Shown here: positions 24,555-31,969 of the stretch, one piece after another
Position numbering within the stretch: the first letter of the stretch is position 1
How the letters are laid out: every line of letters begins with the position of its first letter
Assembly: GCA_012840385.1 (NCBI GenBank)
Contig: DULK01000043.1
Coordinates: 1-43,704, forward strand
Source of the DNA: Syntrophomonadaceae bacterium
Lineage (GTDB): Bacteria; Bacillota; DSM-12270; Thermacetogeniales; Thermacetogeniaceae
DNA length: 43,704 bases
Direction: 5' to 3'
Made by a program: the position numbers and the translations under genes
The notes under the pieces: generated by a model
What the model saw: only the letters and a program-made list of their open reading frames with translations
The model's database searches: none
Told to the model about the DNA's origin: nothing

Positions 24555-25271
24555 ATGAAGAGAAAGATCGTCCGGATCGATGAAGAGAAGTGCAACGGCT
24601 GCGGGCTGTGCGTGGAGGCCTGTCATGAGGGAGCCCTGCAGTTAGTAGACGGCAAGGCAAAGCTGGTGTCGGAATCCTACTGCGACGGTCTCGGGAACTG
24701 CCTGCCCGAATGTCCCACCGGAGCCATTACCATTGAGGAACGGGAGGCGGCTGCTTATGACGGGGAGGCCGTGCAGAGGAACATGGAAGCGCTCAAAAAG
24801 CCCGAGAAGCTGGCCTGCGGCTGCCCCGGCACGAGCGCCAGGGTTATCGAAAGGGAGAGTTGTACCCATGGAGTTGCGGCTCCTCAGAAAGCACCGGCGC
24901 CGGAATCCCGGCTTCGCCAGTGGCCCTGCCAGATCAGGCTGGTTCCGGTCAATGCCCCCTACCTGGACGGCGCATCCCTGCTGGTGGCGGCGGACTGCAC
25001 GGCCTATGCCTATGCGAACATCCACAACGATTTCATGCGCGGCAGGATCACCCTCATCGGCTGCCCCAAGCTGGATGACGTCGATTACACCGAAAAGTTG
25101 ACGGAGATCCTGAAAGCCCACGAGATCAAGAGCATCACCGTGCTCCGCATGGAGGTGCCCTGTTGCGGAGGTATTGTCAATGCGGTCAAGCAGGCCCTCG
25201 TCAACAGCGGCAAGATGATTCCCTGGCGTGTGGTGACCATCGGCACCGACGGAAGGATTCTGGAGGACTGA
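24555..25271 (+). CDS. Two-cluster ferredoxin-like 4Fe-4S protein
   Basis: Protein of 238 aa. The N-terminus has two ferredoxin motifs, CNGCGLCVEAC and CDGLGNCLPEC(P), which should bind two 4Fe-4S clusters. A Cys-rich linker (LACGCPGT) and a C-terminal domain of about 120 residues follow, with LVAADCTAYAYANIHNDF, LIGCPKLDD and EVPCCGGI. This architecture is common in anaerobes but its reaction partner is unknown. Cysteines in the C-terminal part may bind a third cluster or a metal. The ATG lies after CGAGGAGG. The gene stands alone; a Crp/Fnr remnant is directly upstream. Confidence 0.85.
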   Translation: MKRKIVRIDEEKCNGCGLCVEACHEGALQLVDGKAKLVSESYCDGLGNCLPECPTGAITIEEREAAAYDGEAVQRNMEALKKPEKLACGCPGTSARVIERESCTHGVAAPQKAPAPESRLRQWPCQIRLVPVNAPYLDGASLLVAADCTAYAYANIHNDFMRGRITLIGCPKLDDVDYTEKLTEILKAHEIKSITVLRMEVPCCGGIVNAVKQALVNSGKMIPWRVVTIGTDGRILED

Positions 25272-25364
25272 TGGGCGGGCGGCAGTATCTCGCTCACTGC
25301 CCCCAGGGAGACAATAAATTATTGAATCGAATACGCTCTTACCGGGGCAGGAGCGCCTTTAGAT

Positions 25365-25404
25365 ATCAAGAGGGAGAAGCAGATGGTTGCTTTTCCCTCT
25401 TGAT
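25365..25404. terminator. Strong hairpin between convergent genes
   Basis: A 16-bp stem with one G-U pair and an 8-base loop (ATCAAGAGGGAGAAGC with GCTTTTCCCTCTTGAT). No T-run follows on either strand, so it may be a factor-aided terminator or a processing/stability structure between the ferredoxin and permease genes. Confidence 0.55.
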
Positions 25405-25488
25405 CATGCCCAGATTTAAGGGTAATCGCCGGAACGTGAGAGTTGTTGAACCTGAGAACTGAGCCGGGGGTGCCTCCAATCGAACTGG

Positions 25489-26442
25489 TTAAACCGGGAT
25501 CAGCCAGTTGAAGATATATCCCACCAGCATGATGGAGACGGCGACAATCCCGATAAAGATCGCAATCAGTTTGGGCTTGAGAACGTTGCGCAGGATAATC
25601 ATTTCCGGGACCGACAGGGCAGTCACCGACATCATAAAGGCCAGCACCGTTCCCATCGCCATTCCCTTTTCCCGCAGTGCGGCCACGATCGGAATTGTCC
25701 CCGCGGCGTTCGAGTAAAGCGGCACCCCCAGGGCAACCGCAATTGGCACCGCAAAGGGATTGCCGCGTCCGGCGTATTTTACCAGGAAGTCCTCCGGTAT
25801 GTAGCCGTGTATCGCCCCACCGATGGCGATGCCGATCAGGACGTAGGGCCAGACCTTGCGGAGGATCTCGCGCACATAACCGTAAGCGTAATCCAGCCGG
25901 TCACGCCAGGTGAGTTCCGGAACGTCCAGTTCGCCTAACTGCACTTCGTAAACATAACTCTCCACCAGGTGCTCCAACCCCAGACGGCCGATCAGCAGGC
26001 CTCCTGTAATGGCCACAATCAGACCGGTGACTAGGTAAACGGCAGCGATCTTCAGCCCGAACATCCCGAAAAGCATGACCAGTGCCACTTCGTTCACCAT
26101 CGGCGAAGATATCAGAAACGACAGGGTAACCCCCAGGGGAACACCCGCTTCGATGAACCCGATGAACACCGGGATGGCGGAGCAGCTTCAGAAGGGTGTC
26201 ACGATCCCCAGGGCTGCGGCAACTATGTTGCCGAAATACTGCCTCCTGTAACTCAGGATCTTGCGGGTTTTTTCCGGCGGGAAGAAGCTCCTGATCACGG
26301 CCACCAGAAAAATAATGACTGACAGCATGATAAAGATTTTCAGGGTATCGTAGACGAAAAAGTGGACCGCCTCACCAAGCCTGGTGCCGGCGGTCAGGTG
26401 CAGCAGTTTCCAGGCCACCAGATCGGCCACCCGGTTTAACAC
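25489..26442 (-). CDS. DUF318/ArsP-type permease, probable selenoprotein (Sec85)
   Basis: One reading frame of 318 codons from GTG 26442 to the stop at 25489, broken only by UGA at 26188-26190 (codon 85). Both sides belong to the same permease family: VAAALGIVTPF before, SCSAIPVFIGFIEAGVPLG after. Relatives read TPFCSC at this point, so UGA sits exactly where the first cysteine is expected and would be selenocysteine. About eight hydrophobic segments are visible. ArsP-type permeases export organic arsenicals or similar compounds; the Cys pair is thought to bind the metalloid. The operon carries ArsR and a thioredoxin-like protein upstream, and selenium-metabolism genes lie next door. The alternative is a nonsense mutation, but no other damage is seen. 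The start follows GAGGTG. Confidence 0.8.
26158..26190 (-). promoter_or_regulatory. UGA codon with SECIS-like hairpin
   Basis: On the mRNA, UGA is followed after 14 bases by CCCG-GUGUUCAU-CGGG (plus-strand 26158-26173). The 4-bp stem has an 8-base loop beginning GU. The spacing and a G at the start of the apical loop agree with the general bacterial SECIS rules as I recall them. The stem is short, so folding should be computed. Confidence 0.5.
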
Positions 26443-26470
26443 ATTAAGTCACCTCTTCCTGGCTAAATTA

Positions 26471-26710
26471 TTACAGTTCCTCGTTGATGTACTTTTTGAT
26501 CTCGTCGATTTGAGGGAGCCTTCCCGCAACCTTCACCTTGCCGTTGATCACAAGGGCGGGTGTTCCCATTACCTTGTAGGACATGATCTCCTTGATGTCG
26601 GTCACATGCTGGACATCCGCATTGACGCCGAGTTCGGATACCACCCTGCGGACATCTTCCTCCAGTTGACGGCATCTGGCACAGCCCTTTCCCAAAACCT
26701 TGATTTCCAT
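26471..26710 (-). CDS. Thioredoxin-like redox-active disulfide protein
   Basis: Small cytoplasmic thioredoxin-fold protein of 79 aa (Thioredoxin_3 type). It shows the active-site GKGCARCRQLE (CxxC), then VMGTPALVINGKVKVAG with the cis-Pro loop. The ATG at 26710 follows AAAGGAGG; a longer reading has no support. It is encoded between the ArsR regulator and the permease, 28 bases before the permease start. A natural role is to reduce the permease or its substrate, or to handle a selenium or arsenic adduct; that is inference from position. Confidence 0.88.
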   Translation of the reverse strand: MEIKVLGKGCARCRQLEEDVRRVVSELGVNADVQHVTDIKEIMSYKVMGTPALVINGKVKVAGRLPQIDEIKKYINEEL

Positions 26711-26738
26711 CTGTGTTCCTCCTTTTATTGTTAATAAT

Positions 26739-27116
26739 TTAAGGCAGCGGGGAATTTTTGCATTTCCTGACCGCCTCATTGCAGTCCAGATTTTGCAGGC
26801 GTGCAACTTCGGGGGAGAGTTCCGGCAATTGGGCGATTTCGGCCCTCATGTATTCGGCGAAGGATGCGATCTCCCCGGTTTTCAAGGTGCCGGCAAGGCT
26901 GTAAAAGGATCTTTGTCGTTCTTTGCGCTCCTTGACGATTCCCGCCTCTTTTAACACCCTGAGGTGCTGGGAGATCCGGGGCTGGCTGATGCCGAGCACC
27001 GCTTCCAGCTCGCATACGCATAATTCCCGAACCGAAAGCAGCTTTACAATCTTCAGTCTGGTCGGTTCCCCCAGCGCTTTTAATACTGTTTCGAGTTGCT
27101 GTATCAAGCCAGGCAC
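26739..27116 (-). CDS. ArsR-family repressor
   Basis: Winged-helix metalloregulator of about 125 aa. The ELCVCELEAVLGISQPRISQHLRVLKEAGIV segment holds the metal-binding CVC motif and recognition helix, and further cysteines lie at the C-terminus (LQNLDC, RKCKN). Such repressors leave DNA when arsenite, antimonite or related soft metals bind. GTG 27116 is the longest start; TTG 27107, with GAGGTG at the proper distance, is an equally good choice. First gene of the arsR - thioredoxin-like - permease operon, with a perfect palindromic operator candidate just upstream. Confidence 0.9.
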   Translation of the reverse strand: MPGLIQQLETVLKALGEPTRLKIVKLLSVRELCVCELEAVLGISQPRISQHLRVLKEAGIVKERKERQRSFYSLAGTLKTGEIASFAEYMRAEIAQLPELSPEVARLQNLDCNEAVRKCKNSPLP

Positions 27117-27124
27117 CTCACAAT

Positions 27125-27148
27125 TTATATAAGTTATAGCTTATATAA
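27125..27148 (-). promoter_or_regulatory. ArsR operator candidate
   Basis: Perfect inverted repeat TTATATAAG-TTATAG-CTTATATAA, 8 bases upstream of the arsR start. Size and AT content resemble known ArsR/SmtB operators. It would allow autorepression of the operon. Confidence 0.65.
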
Positions 27149-27536
27149 TCCATTGATTATATACTATGACTGGCATAAACAAATGTCAAGCTCCTTCTGA
27201 ATGGGCGGATAACTTCTTGAACCTTTAAGCGTTTTTATTTCCTATTGCGCGTTTCTTGTCTCTCTGCAAGTGCCTTTTGATGGCCTGCCGCCCCTCGGGA
27301 AGTGCCTCATTTATTGCCTTACCTCCGGGATCATCTCGATTTTAATCTATAACGCATTTTCATAAGTAATCAGCCGGTAATTAATTGACGTTTTTTATGT
27401 CTTTGCCATAAAATTGAGCCAGGCAGAAATAAGTGTTGCTATATATAACGTATGGTAATAATAATCTGTTTGGGAATGCAGAAACAACTGTCTGAACCTG
27501 GCTTTAATAATAGATGAATACTTGGGGGGAGAAGCT
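27149..27536. other. Divergent control region, arsR operon / selenium cluster
   Basis: No gene is supported in these 388 bases. The stretch from 27355 to 27480 is AT-rich, with GGTAATTAATTGACG and TATATATAACGTATGGTAAT segments; the latter contains possible -10 sequences. It is a likely target for the LysR regulator encoded downstream, but no repeated LysR half-sites are certain. Confidence 0.4.
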
Positions 27537-28811
27537 TTGGCCGATTACCGTAAGATGTGGACCGACCTGGGGATGGATCTGGAAAAGCACGACCTGTTAT
27601 GCGCAGCCCTGCCCGGGGCCTTCAGCGAGGTCTTTCTTTCCCAGGAGAACCGCCCCGAAGGGATGGACTATTTCAACTTTGTGGTGGCAGAGATTCACGG
27701 GGTGAGGCCCGCGGAACTGGTGGAACACAAGCAAAGAGGGGGCAAAGTGTTCGGCACTTTCTGCGTTTATGTGCCCGACGAGGTGATCATCGCCGCTGGG
27801 GCGGTTGCCACAGGATTGTGCGGGGGCTCCCAGTTCTGGGTACCGGACGGGGAAAGGGTCCTGCCCGCTAACACCTGCCCGCTGATCAAGGCATCGGTGG
27901 GAGCCCGCCTTGGCAGAACATGCCCCTTCTTCCGGCTGGCCGATGTCTATATCGGGGAAACCACCTGTGACGGCAAGAAGAAGGCATGGGAAATCCTCCG
28001 GCAGGACGTTCCTGTGCACGTGATGGAATTACCCCAGATGAAGAGGGAGAAGGACATCGCCGCCTGGGCCGGCGAAATCCGCCTTCTCATGGAGAAGGTC
28101 GAAGAAGTGACGGGGAACCGGGTGACCCCGGAGGCCCTGGCGGAAAGCATCAGGCTGATAAACCGTAAGAGAAGGGCATTGGCCCGCCTCTACAATGCCC
28201 GCAAGAGTTCGCCCGTTCCCATCAGCGGCAGGGACGCCCTCCTGATCAGCCAGATCGCCTTTTACGACGACCCCGCACGCTTCTCCGCCCAGGTAAACGC
28301 CCTGTGCGACGAGCTCGATCAGAGGATAGCCAGAGGTGAAGGCGTCTTCTCCTCGGACGCCCCGCGCATCATGGTCACCGGTACCCCGATGGCCATCCCC
28401 AACTGGAAGCTCCACCACATCATCGAGACCTGCGGCGCTCCGGTGGTGGTCGAGGAAACCTGCACGGGCGTGCGCTATTTTGAGAATTTCGTGGATGAGA
28501 GCAGGGTAGACCTGGATGGGCAGGTGCAGGCCCTGGCGGAGCGCTACATGAGGATCAACTGCGCCTGCTTCACACCGAACACCGGCAGGATAGACGACAT
28601 CCTGCGCCTCGTTAAGGAGTACAAAGTGGATGGCGTGGTCGACTGCAGCCTCCAGTTCTGTACCCTGTACTCCACCGAAAGCCATCTCGTCCAGCAGGCC
28701 CTCAGGAAAGCAGGCATTCCCGTCATGCACCTTGAGACCGACTACAGCGAGCAGGACTCGGGACAGATCAAAACCCGGGTGCAGGCATTCCTGGAGATGC
28801 TGCGAAAGTAG
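27537..28811 (+). CDS. Double-cubane-cluster anaerobic reductase (HgdB-like)
   Basis: Protein of 424 aa in the 2-hydroxyacyl-CoA dehydratase/BcrC-like superfamily. Single-subunit members of this form bind a double-cubane iron-sulfur cluster and carry out low-potential reductions. Cluster cysteines are seen in GGSQFW...NTCPLIK, GRTCPFF, ETCTGVRYF and DCSLQFCTLY. The start at TTG 27537 follows GGGGGGAG by six bases; TTG 27522 would overlap that site. The usual partner, an ASKHA-type ATPase activator, is not in this window. It starts a three-gene unit with DUF3343 and the cysteine-desulfurase-like gene. The substrate is unknown; a role in selenium reduction is only a guess from the context. Confidence 0.85.
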   Translation: MADYRKMWTDLGMDLEKHDLLCAALPGAFSEVFLSQENRPEGMDYFNFVVAEIHGVRPAELVEHKQRGGKVFGTFCVYVPDEVIIAAGAVATGLCGGSQFWVPDGERVLPANTCPLIKASVGARLGRTCPFFRLADVYIGETTCDGKKKAWEILRQDVPVHVMELPQMKREKDIAAWAGEIRLLMEKVEEVTGNRVTPEALAESIRLINRKRRALARLYNARKSSPVPISGRDALLISQIAFYDDPARFSAQVNALCDELDQRIARGEGVFSSDAPRIMVTGTPMAIPNWKLHHIIETCGAPVVVEETCTGVRYFENFVDESRVDLDGQVQALAERYMRINCACFTPNTGRIDDILRLVKEYKVDGVVDCSLQFCTLYSTESHLVQQALRKAGIPVMHLETDYSEQDSGQIKTRVQAFLEMLRK

Positions 28812-29083
28812 TGCTGCCGGTGGAAGGTAGGATCAATTATGATTGTTATATCCTTTTCCCCAATCATCATGAAGGGCTTCGCCTGTACAGGGAGCTGAAG
28901 GCGGCCGGGGTGAGGTGCACCATTGCCCCGCCTCCCCGCGCTGCCACCAGCTTCTGCGGCATCTCACTGCTGGTATCAGAAGACCTGATTGAGCCGGCCC
29001 GGCAGGTGATTGAACGGTGCGGTGTGAAGGTTGAGGGTATCGCCAGGATTCCCAGGAAAGCAAGCGCATCCGGCTGTAAATGA
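28811..29083 (+). CDS. DUF3343 protein
   Basis: Small protein of 90 aa with the family pattern YILFPNHHEGLRLYRELKAAG, IAPPPRAATSFCGISLLV and the central Cys in TSFCGIS. DUF3343 genes occur with YedE/YedF and SclA in prokaryotes that use selenium, and the conserved Cys may carry a persulfide or selenium. The GTG start at 28811 shares one base with the stop of the reductase gene; a later in-frame GTG at 28820 is possible. Its stop (29081-29083) lies 14 bases before the start chosen for the next gene, so translation may be linked. Confidence 0.85.
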   Translation: MLPVEGRINYDCYILFPNHHEGLRLYRELKAAGVRCTIAPPPRAATSFCGISLLVSEDLIEPARQVIERCGVKVEGIARIPRKASASGCK

Positions 29084-29097
29084 AGGGGTTGTTTTCC

Positions 29098-30252
29098 ATG
29101 GACATAACCTATCTGGACAACGCTGCAACCAGCTGGCCGAAGCCTGAATGCGTCTACCGGGCGGTGGACCGTTTTAACCGGGAGATAGGAGCGAACCCCG
29201 GCCGCGGCAGCCACCGGAAAACCATCGAGGCCGGGATGCTGGTTCTCGAAACCCGCGAGATGCTGGCCGGGCTGTTTAATGTAAAGGACAGTTCCCGCAT
29301 TGTTTTCATGCCCAACGTCACCTATGCCTTAAATCTCGCGCTGAAAGGGATACTCAACCCCGGCGACCACGTGGTGATCAGCAGCATGGAGCACAACGCC
29401 GTGGCCCGGCCGCTGCATGCCCTGGAGCAAACCGGCGTGGAAGTCTCCGTTGTGCAGTGCGCCCCGGACGGCAGCCTTGATCTCCGTGACGTGGAGCTGG
29501 CGGTGAAAGCCAATACGCGCATGATCTGCATGCTGCACGCCTCCAATTTGACCGGGACGATCATGCCTGTGGAAGAGGTCGGCCGCATCGCCAAAGAAAG
29601 GGGTGCGCTCTTTCTGGTGGACGCAGCCCAAACCGCCGGAGTGCTTCCCATAGACGTGGAAGCCCAGCACATCGATCTGCTGGCCTTTACCGGGCACAAG
29701 GGCCTGTTGGGGCCTCAGGGAACGGGCGGCCTTTACATCAGGCCGGGGTTGGAGGTTCGTCCCCTCGTGGAGGGAGGGACGGGTTCCCTTTCGGAAGAGC
29801 TTTCCCAGCCTGATTTTCTTCCCGACAGGTTTGAAAGCGGCACCCCCAATACACCCGGCCTGGCCGGTTTGGGAGCAGGTGTCAGGTATCTTTTGGAAGT
29901 GGGAATTGAAAAGGTGCGGCGGCATGAACAGGAACTGACGGAGCTTTTGCTGTGCGGTCTTAAAGAGATCAAGGGGGTTACCCTTTACGGGCCCTGCGAC
30001 AGCCGCCGCCAGACCGCCGTGGTCTCCCTGAATGTTGCAGGGCTCGACTGCGGCGAACTCTGCTTTATGCTGGACAGGAATTACGGTATCATCAGCCGCT
30101 CCGGCCTGCACTGTTCGCCGCTGGCGCACCGTACCATCGGGACCATAAAAAAGGGGACCTGCCGCTTGAGTCCCGGTTTTTTCAATACGCCCGAAGATAT
30201 CGAAAAGACCGTCCGGGCCGTCGCCGAGATCGCCCGTGAGAGCAAATGGTAA
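29098..30252 (+). CDS. Cysteine desulfurase / selenocysteine lyase-like enzyme
   Basis: PLP-dependent class V aminotransferase-fold enzyme of 384 aa. It begins MDITYLDNAATSWPKPE, has SSMEHNAVARPL, LVDAAQTAGVLPID, and FTGHKGLLGPQG with the PLP-binding Lys. The catalytic-loop cysteine is present in RSGLHCSPLAH. This matches the cysteine desulfurase family that in selenium users appears beside DUF3343 (sometimes called SclA). It should release sulfur from cysteine or selenium from selenocysteine. ATG 29098 fits the homologue N-terminus and follows AAGGGG; ATG 29080 is the longer alternative. Confidence 0.88.
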   Translation: MDITYLDNAATSWPKPECVYRAVDRFNREIGANPGRGSHRKTIEAGMLVLETREMLAGLFNVKDSSRIVFMPNVTYALNLALKGILNPGDHVVISSMEHNAVARPLHALEQTGVEVSVVQCAPDGSLDLRDVELAVKANTRMICMLHASNLTGTIMPVEEVGRIAKERGALFLVDAAQTAGVLPIDVEAQHIDLLAFTGHKGLLGPQGTGGLYIRPGLEVRPLVEGGTGSLSEELSQPDFLPDRFESGTPNTPGLAGLGAGVRYLLEVGIEKVRRHEQELTELLLCGLKEIKGVTLYGPCDSRRQTAVVSLNVAGLDCGELCFMLDRNYGIISRSGLHCSPLAHRTIGTIKKGTCRLSPGFFNTPEDIEKTVRAVAEIARESKW

Positions 30253-30258
30253 CCTGAG

Positions 30259-31176
30259 CTATAAATCATTCCCCGCATGGTCCGAGTCCCTTTGCTCCTT
30301 CAGAAAATCGATGAAAACGCGCAGGATGGTTCGCGGTTCCGGCTTTTTTCTTGTGACGAAATACAAGCCGCGTTCAAAGGGTACACCGTCAATCTTGAGG
30401 CAGGCGAGTTCTCCGACCCGCGCCCTGGGCCGTGCCGCATAACCGGACACCAGGGAGATGCCGACTCCCCGGGCAACGGCGTTCAGGACGGCCTCCGTGC
30501 TCCCCAGTTCCAGGCTGATGTTGAGGGCCGACGGGGAAACGCCGAGCTCCATCAGCCTGTTTTCGATGGCGATTCTTGTTCCCGAGCCCTTTTCCCTGGC
30601 CACGTGCGGTTCCGCAATAAATTCTTCGAGGGTGACGGATCCTCTTCCGGCAAACCTGTGTCCCTTGGGAACAACCACCACCAGTTCATCCCGGAAAAAG
30701 AGTTCGTACCGGAGGTTCCGGCCTTTGATTAAGGCGCCGGTGATGCCCAGCTCCAGTTTTCCTTCGGCCACCTTTTGGGCGACTGCTTTGCTGTCCCCGA
30801 TTTCCAGCTTGACTCTGACCCCGGGATAGCGCTGCTGGAAAAGGCCGAGGAAGCCGGGAAGGATGTATTCCCCGGGAATGGTGCTGGCTCCGAGGCTGAG
30901 TTCCCCCTGTATGATCCGGGCGAGGGACTGTACCTCGTTTCTGCTCTTTCCGATCAAATCCAGAGCCTTCTGGCTGTACTGGTAGACGATCTTACCGGCC
31001 TCCGTCAGTTCTATCTCCCGGGTGGTCCTGTAAAACAGGGGTGTCCCGTAATACTCCTCCAGGGCGCGCAGCTGTTTGCTGACAGCCGGCTGGGTCAGGT
31101 GCAGCGCCCTGGCCGCCCTGGTCAGGCTCCCCTCTTCGACGATCACGTTAAATGTCTGCAGCCAGGCGAAATTCAT
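30259..31176 (-). CDS. LysR-family regulator (selenium-associated type)
   Basis: Transcription regulator of 305 aa. The N-terminal HTH reads FNVIVEEGSLTRAARALHLTQPAVSKQL (about residues 9-36) and a periplasmic-binding-like effector domain follows (GELSLGASTIPGEYILP... RGVGISLVSG). It is convergent with the cysteine desulfurase gene, with only 6 bases between stops. Regulators of this subgroup are repeatedly encoded with DUF3343 and SclA-like genes, so the likely target is the reductase - DUF3343 - desulfurase unit. The ligand is unknown. No terminator fits in the 6-base gap, so transcripts may overlap. Confidence 0.88.
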   Translation of the reverse strand: MNFAWLQTFNVIVEEGSLTRAARALHLTQPAVSKQLRALEEYYGTPLFYRTTREIELTEAGKIVYQYSQKALDLIGKSRNEVQSLARIIQGELSLGASTIPGEYILPGFLGLFQQRYPGVRVKLEIGDSKAVAQKVAEGKLELGITGALIKGRNLRYELFFRDELVVVVPKGHRFAGRGSVTLEEFIAEPHVAREKGSGTRIAIENRLMELGVSPSALNISLELGSTEAVLNAVARGVGISLVSGYAARPRARVGELACLKIDGVPFERGLYFVTRKKPEPRTILRVFIDFLKEQRDSDHAGNDL

Positions 31177-31270
31177 TTAATTCCTCACCCACCGAAAGGT
31201 TATTCTTCTGTCGTTAGCAAGATTCCTGCTTGTTTTGACGTGACTTTTCCCTGCCTTGAAAATATGTTCC

Positions 31271-31475
31271 GGTTTATCCTTGCGCTTGCTCCCAGACTCC
31301 GGTTGAACTCGCCCTAAGACTCGTCGCAGACGGCAGCCGACCGGCTCCTATGACGCCATCCGTGGCGCATAGTCGCCTAGCTCAACCTCCTGTTTCGCTT
31401 CGGCTGCCGTTAGCTGCTCCTTCGTCAAGGGCGAGTAACAACCTCCGTAGGTCGCTGCGCCAGCAAGGATAAACC
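31271..31475. repeat. Palindromic MITE-like repeat, copy B (complete)
   Basis: A 205-base element with terminal inverted repeats GGTTTATCCTTGC and GCAAGGATAAACC (13 of 13). It has no coding capacity. Its left half matches copy A at 13772-13893, and its right part 31399-31460 is an exact reverse complement of 43593-43654 (62 bases). The 420-base gap between the lysR and 31599 genes is mostly this element. The form suggests a non-autonomous transposable element. Confidence 0.8.
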
Positions 31476-31598
31476 ATTGTTTTTAATTATTTGTTGGTGC
31501 TGCCGGAGGCGGCGTGATGGCCTGCCCTGAAAAAATGCAAAAAAAGTCTCCCGCCGGGGCAAAATAAGAAGAAAAACTCGAATTTTGGAGGGAGCATC

Positions 31599-31799
31599 GT
31601 GGATCAGGGCATGATGATCGAGCAGATCATGGACTTTGTTGAGCAGCACAGGGAGTCCCATGCAAGCAGGAACGTTTTTCGCAGGATTCTGGGGACATAT
31701 CCGGAAAAGGTCGACCGCGGCCTGCTTTCCGACCTTCAGAAGGGACTGGAGGAGGCTGAACCGGACGTGGTCGAAGCCTGTTATTACATCATTAAATAA
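31599..31799 (+). CDS. Small hypothetical protein
   Basis: Protein of 66 aa from GTG 31599 behind GGAGGGAG. It is soluble and helical (MDFVEQHRESHASRNVFRRI, LLSDLQKGLEEAEPDVVEAC). No family is recognised. The clear ribosome site, acidic composition and normal codon use support it being real. It stands alone between a repeat element and a convergent gene. Confidence 0.6.
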   Translation: MDQGMMIEQIMDFVEQHRESHASRNVFRRILGTYPEKVDRGLLSDLQKGLEEAEPDVVEACYYIIK

Positions 31800-31913
31800 A
31801 CGCTTGTACCGCCCGAGTGCACCCTCAGAAGAATCGTTTATTCCTGCTGGCCCGGTGGCCGGAGGTTATCTTACCCCCGCGGGGAGCGGCTAAGAGCAGC
31901 CGAAGCGTTGAAC

Positions 31914-31945
31914 AGAAAAAAACGCCCTGCGGTTCTTCGCAGGGC
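31914..31945 (-). terminator. Terminator of the DUF2225 gene
   Basis: Eight-bp stem GCCCTGCG / CGCAGGGC (31924-31931 with 31938-31945) followed on the minus strand by a run of T (plus-strand A-run ending at 31922). Confidence 0.85.
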
Positions 31946-31969
31946 CGGAGAAAGAGAGGTGATATATTA

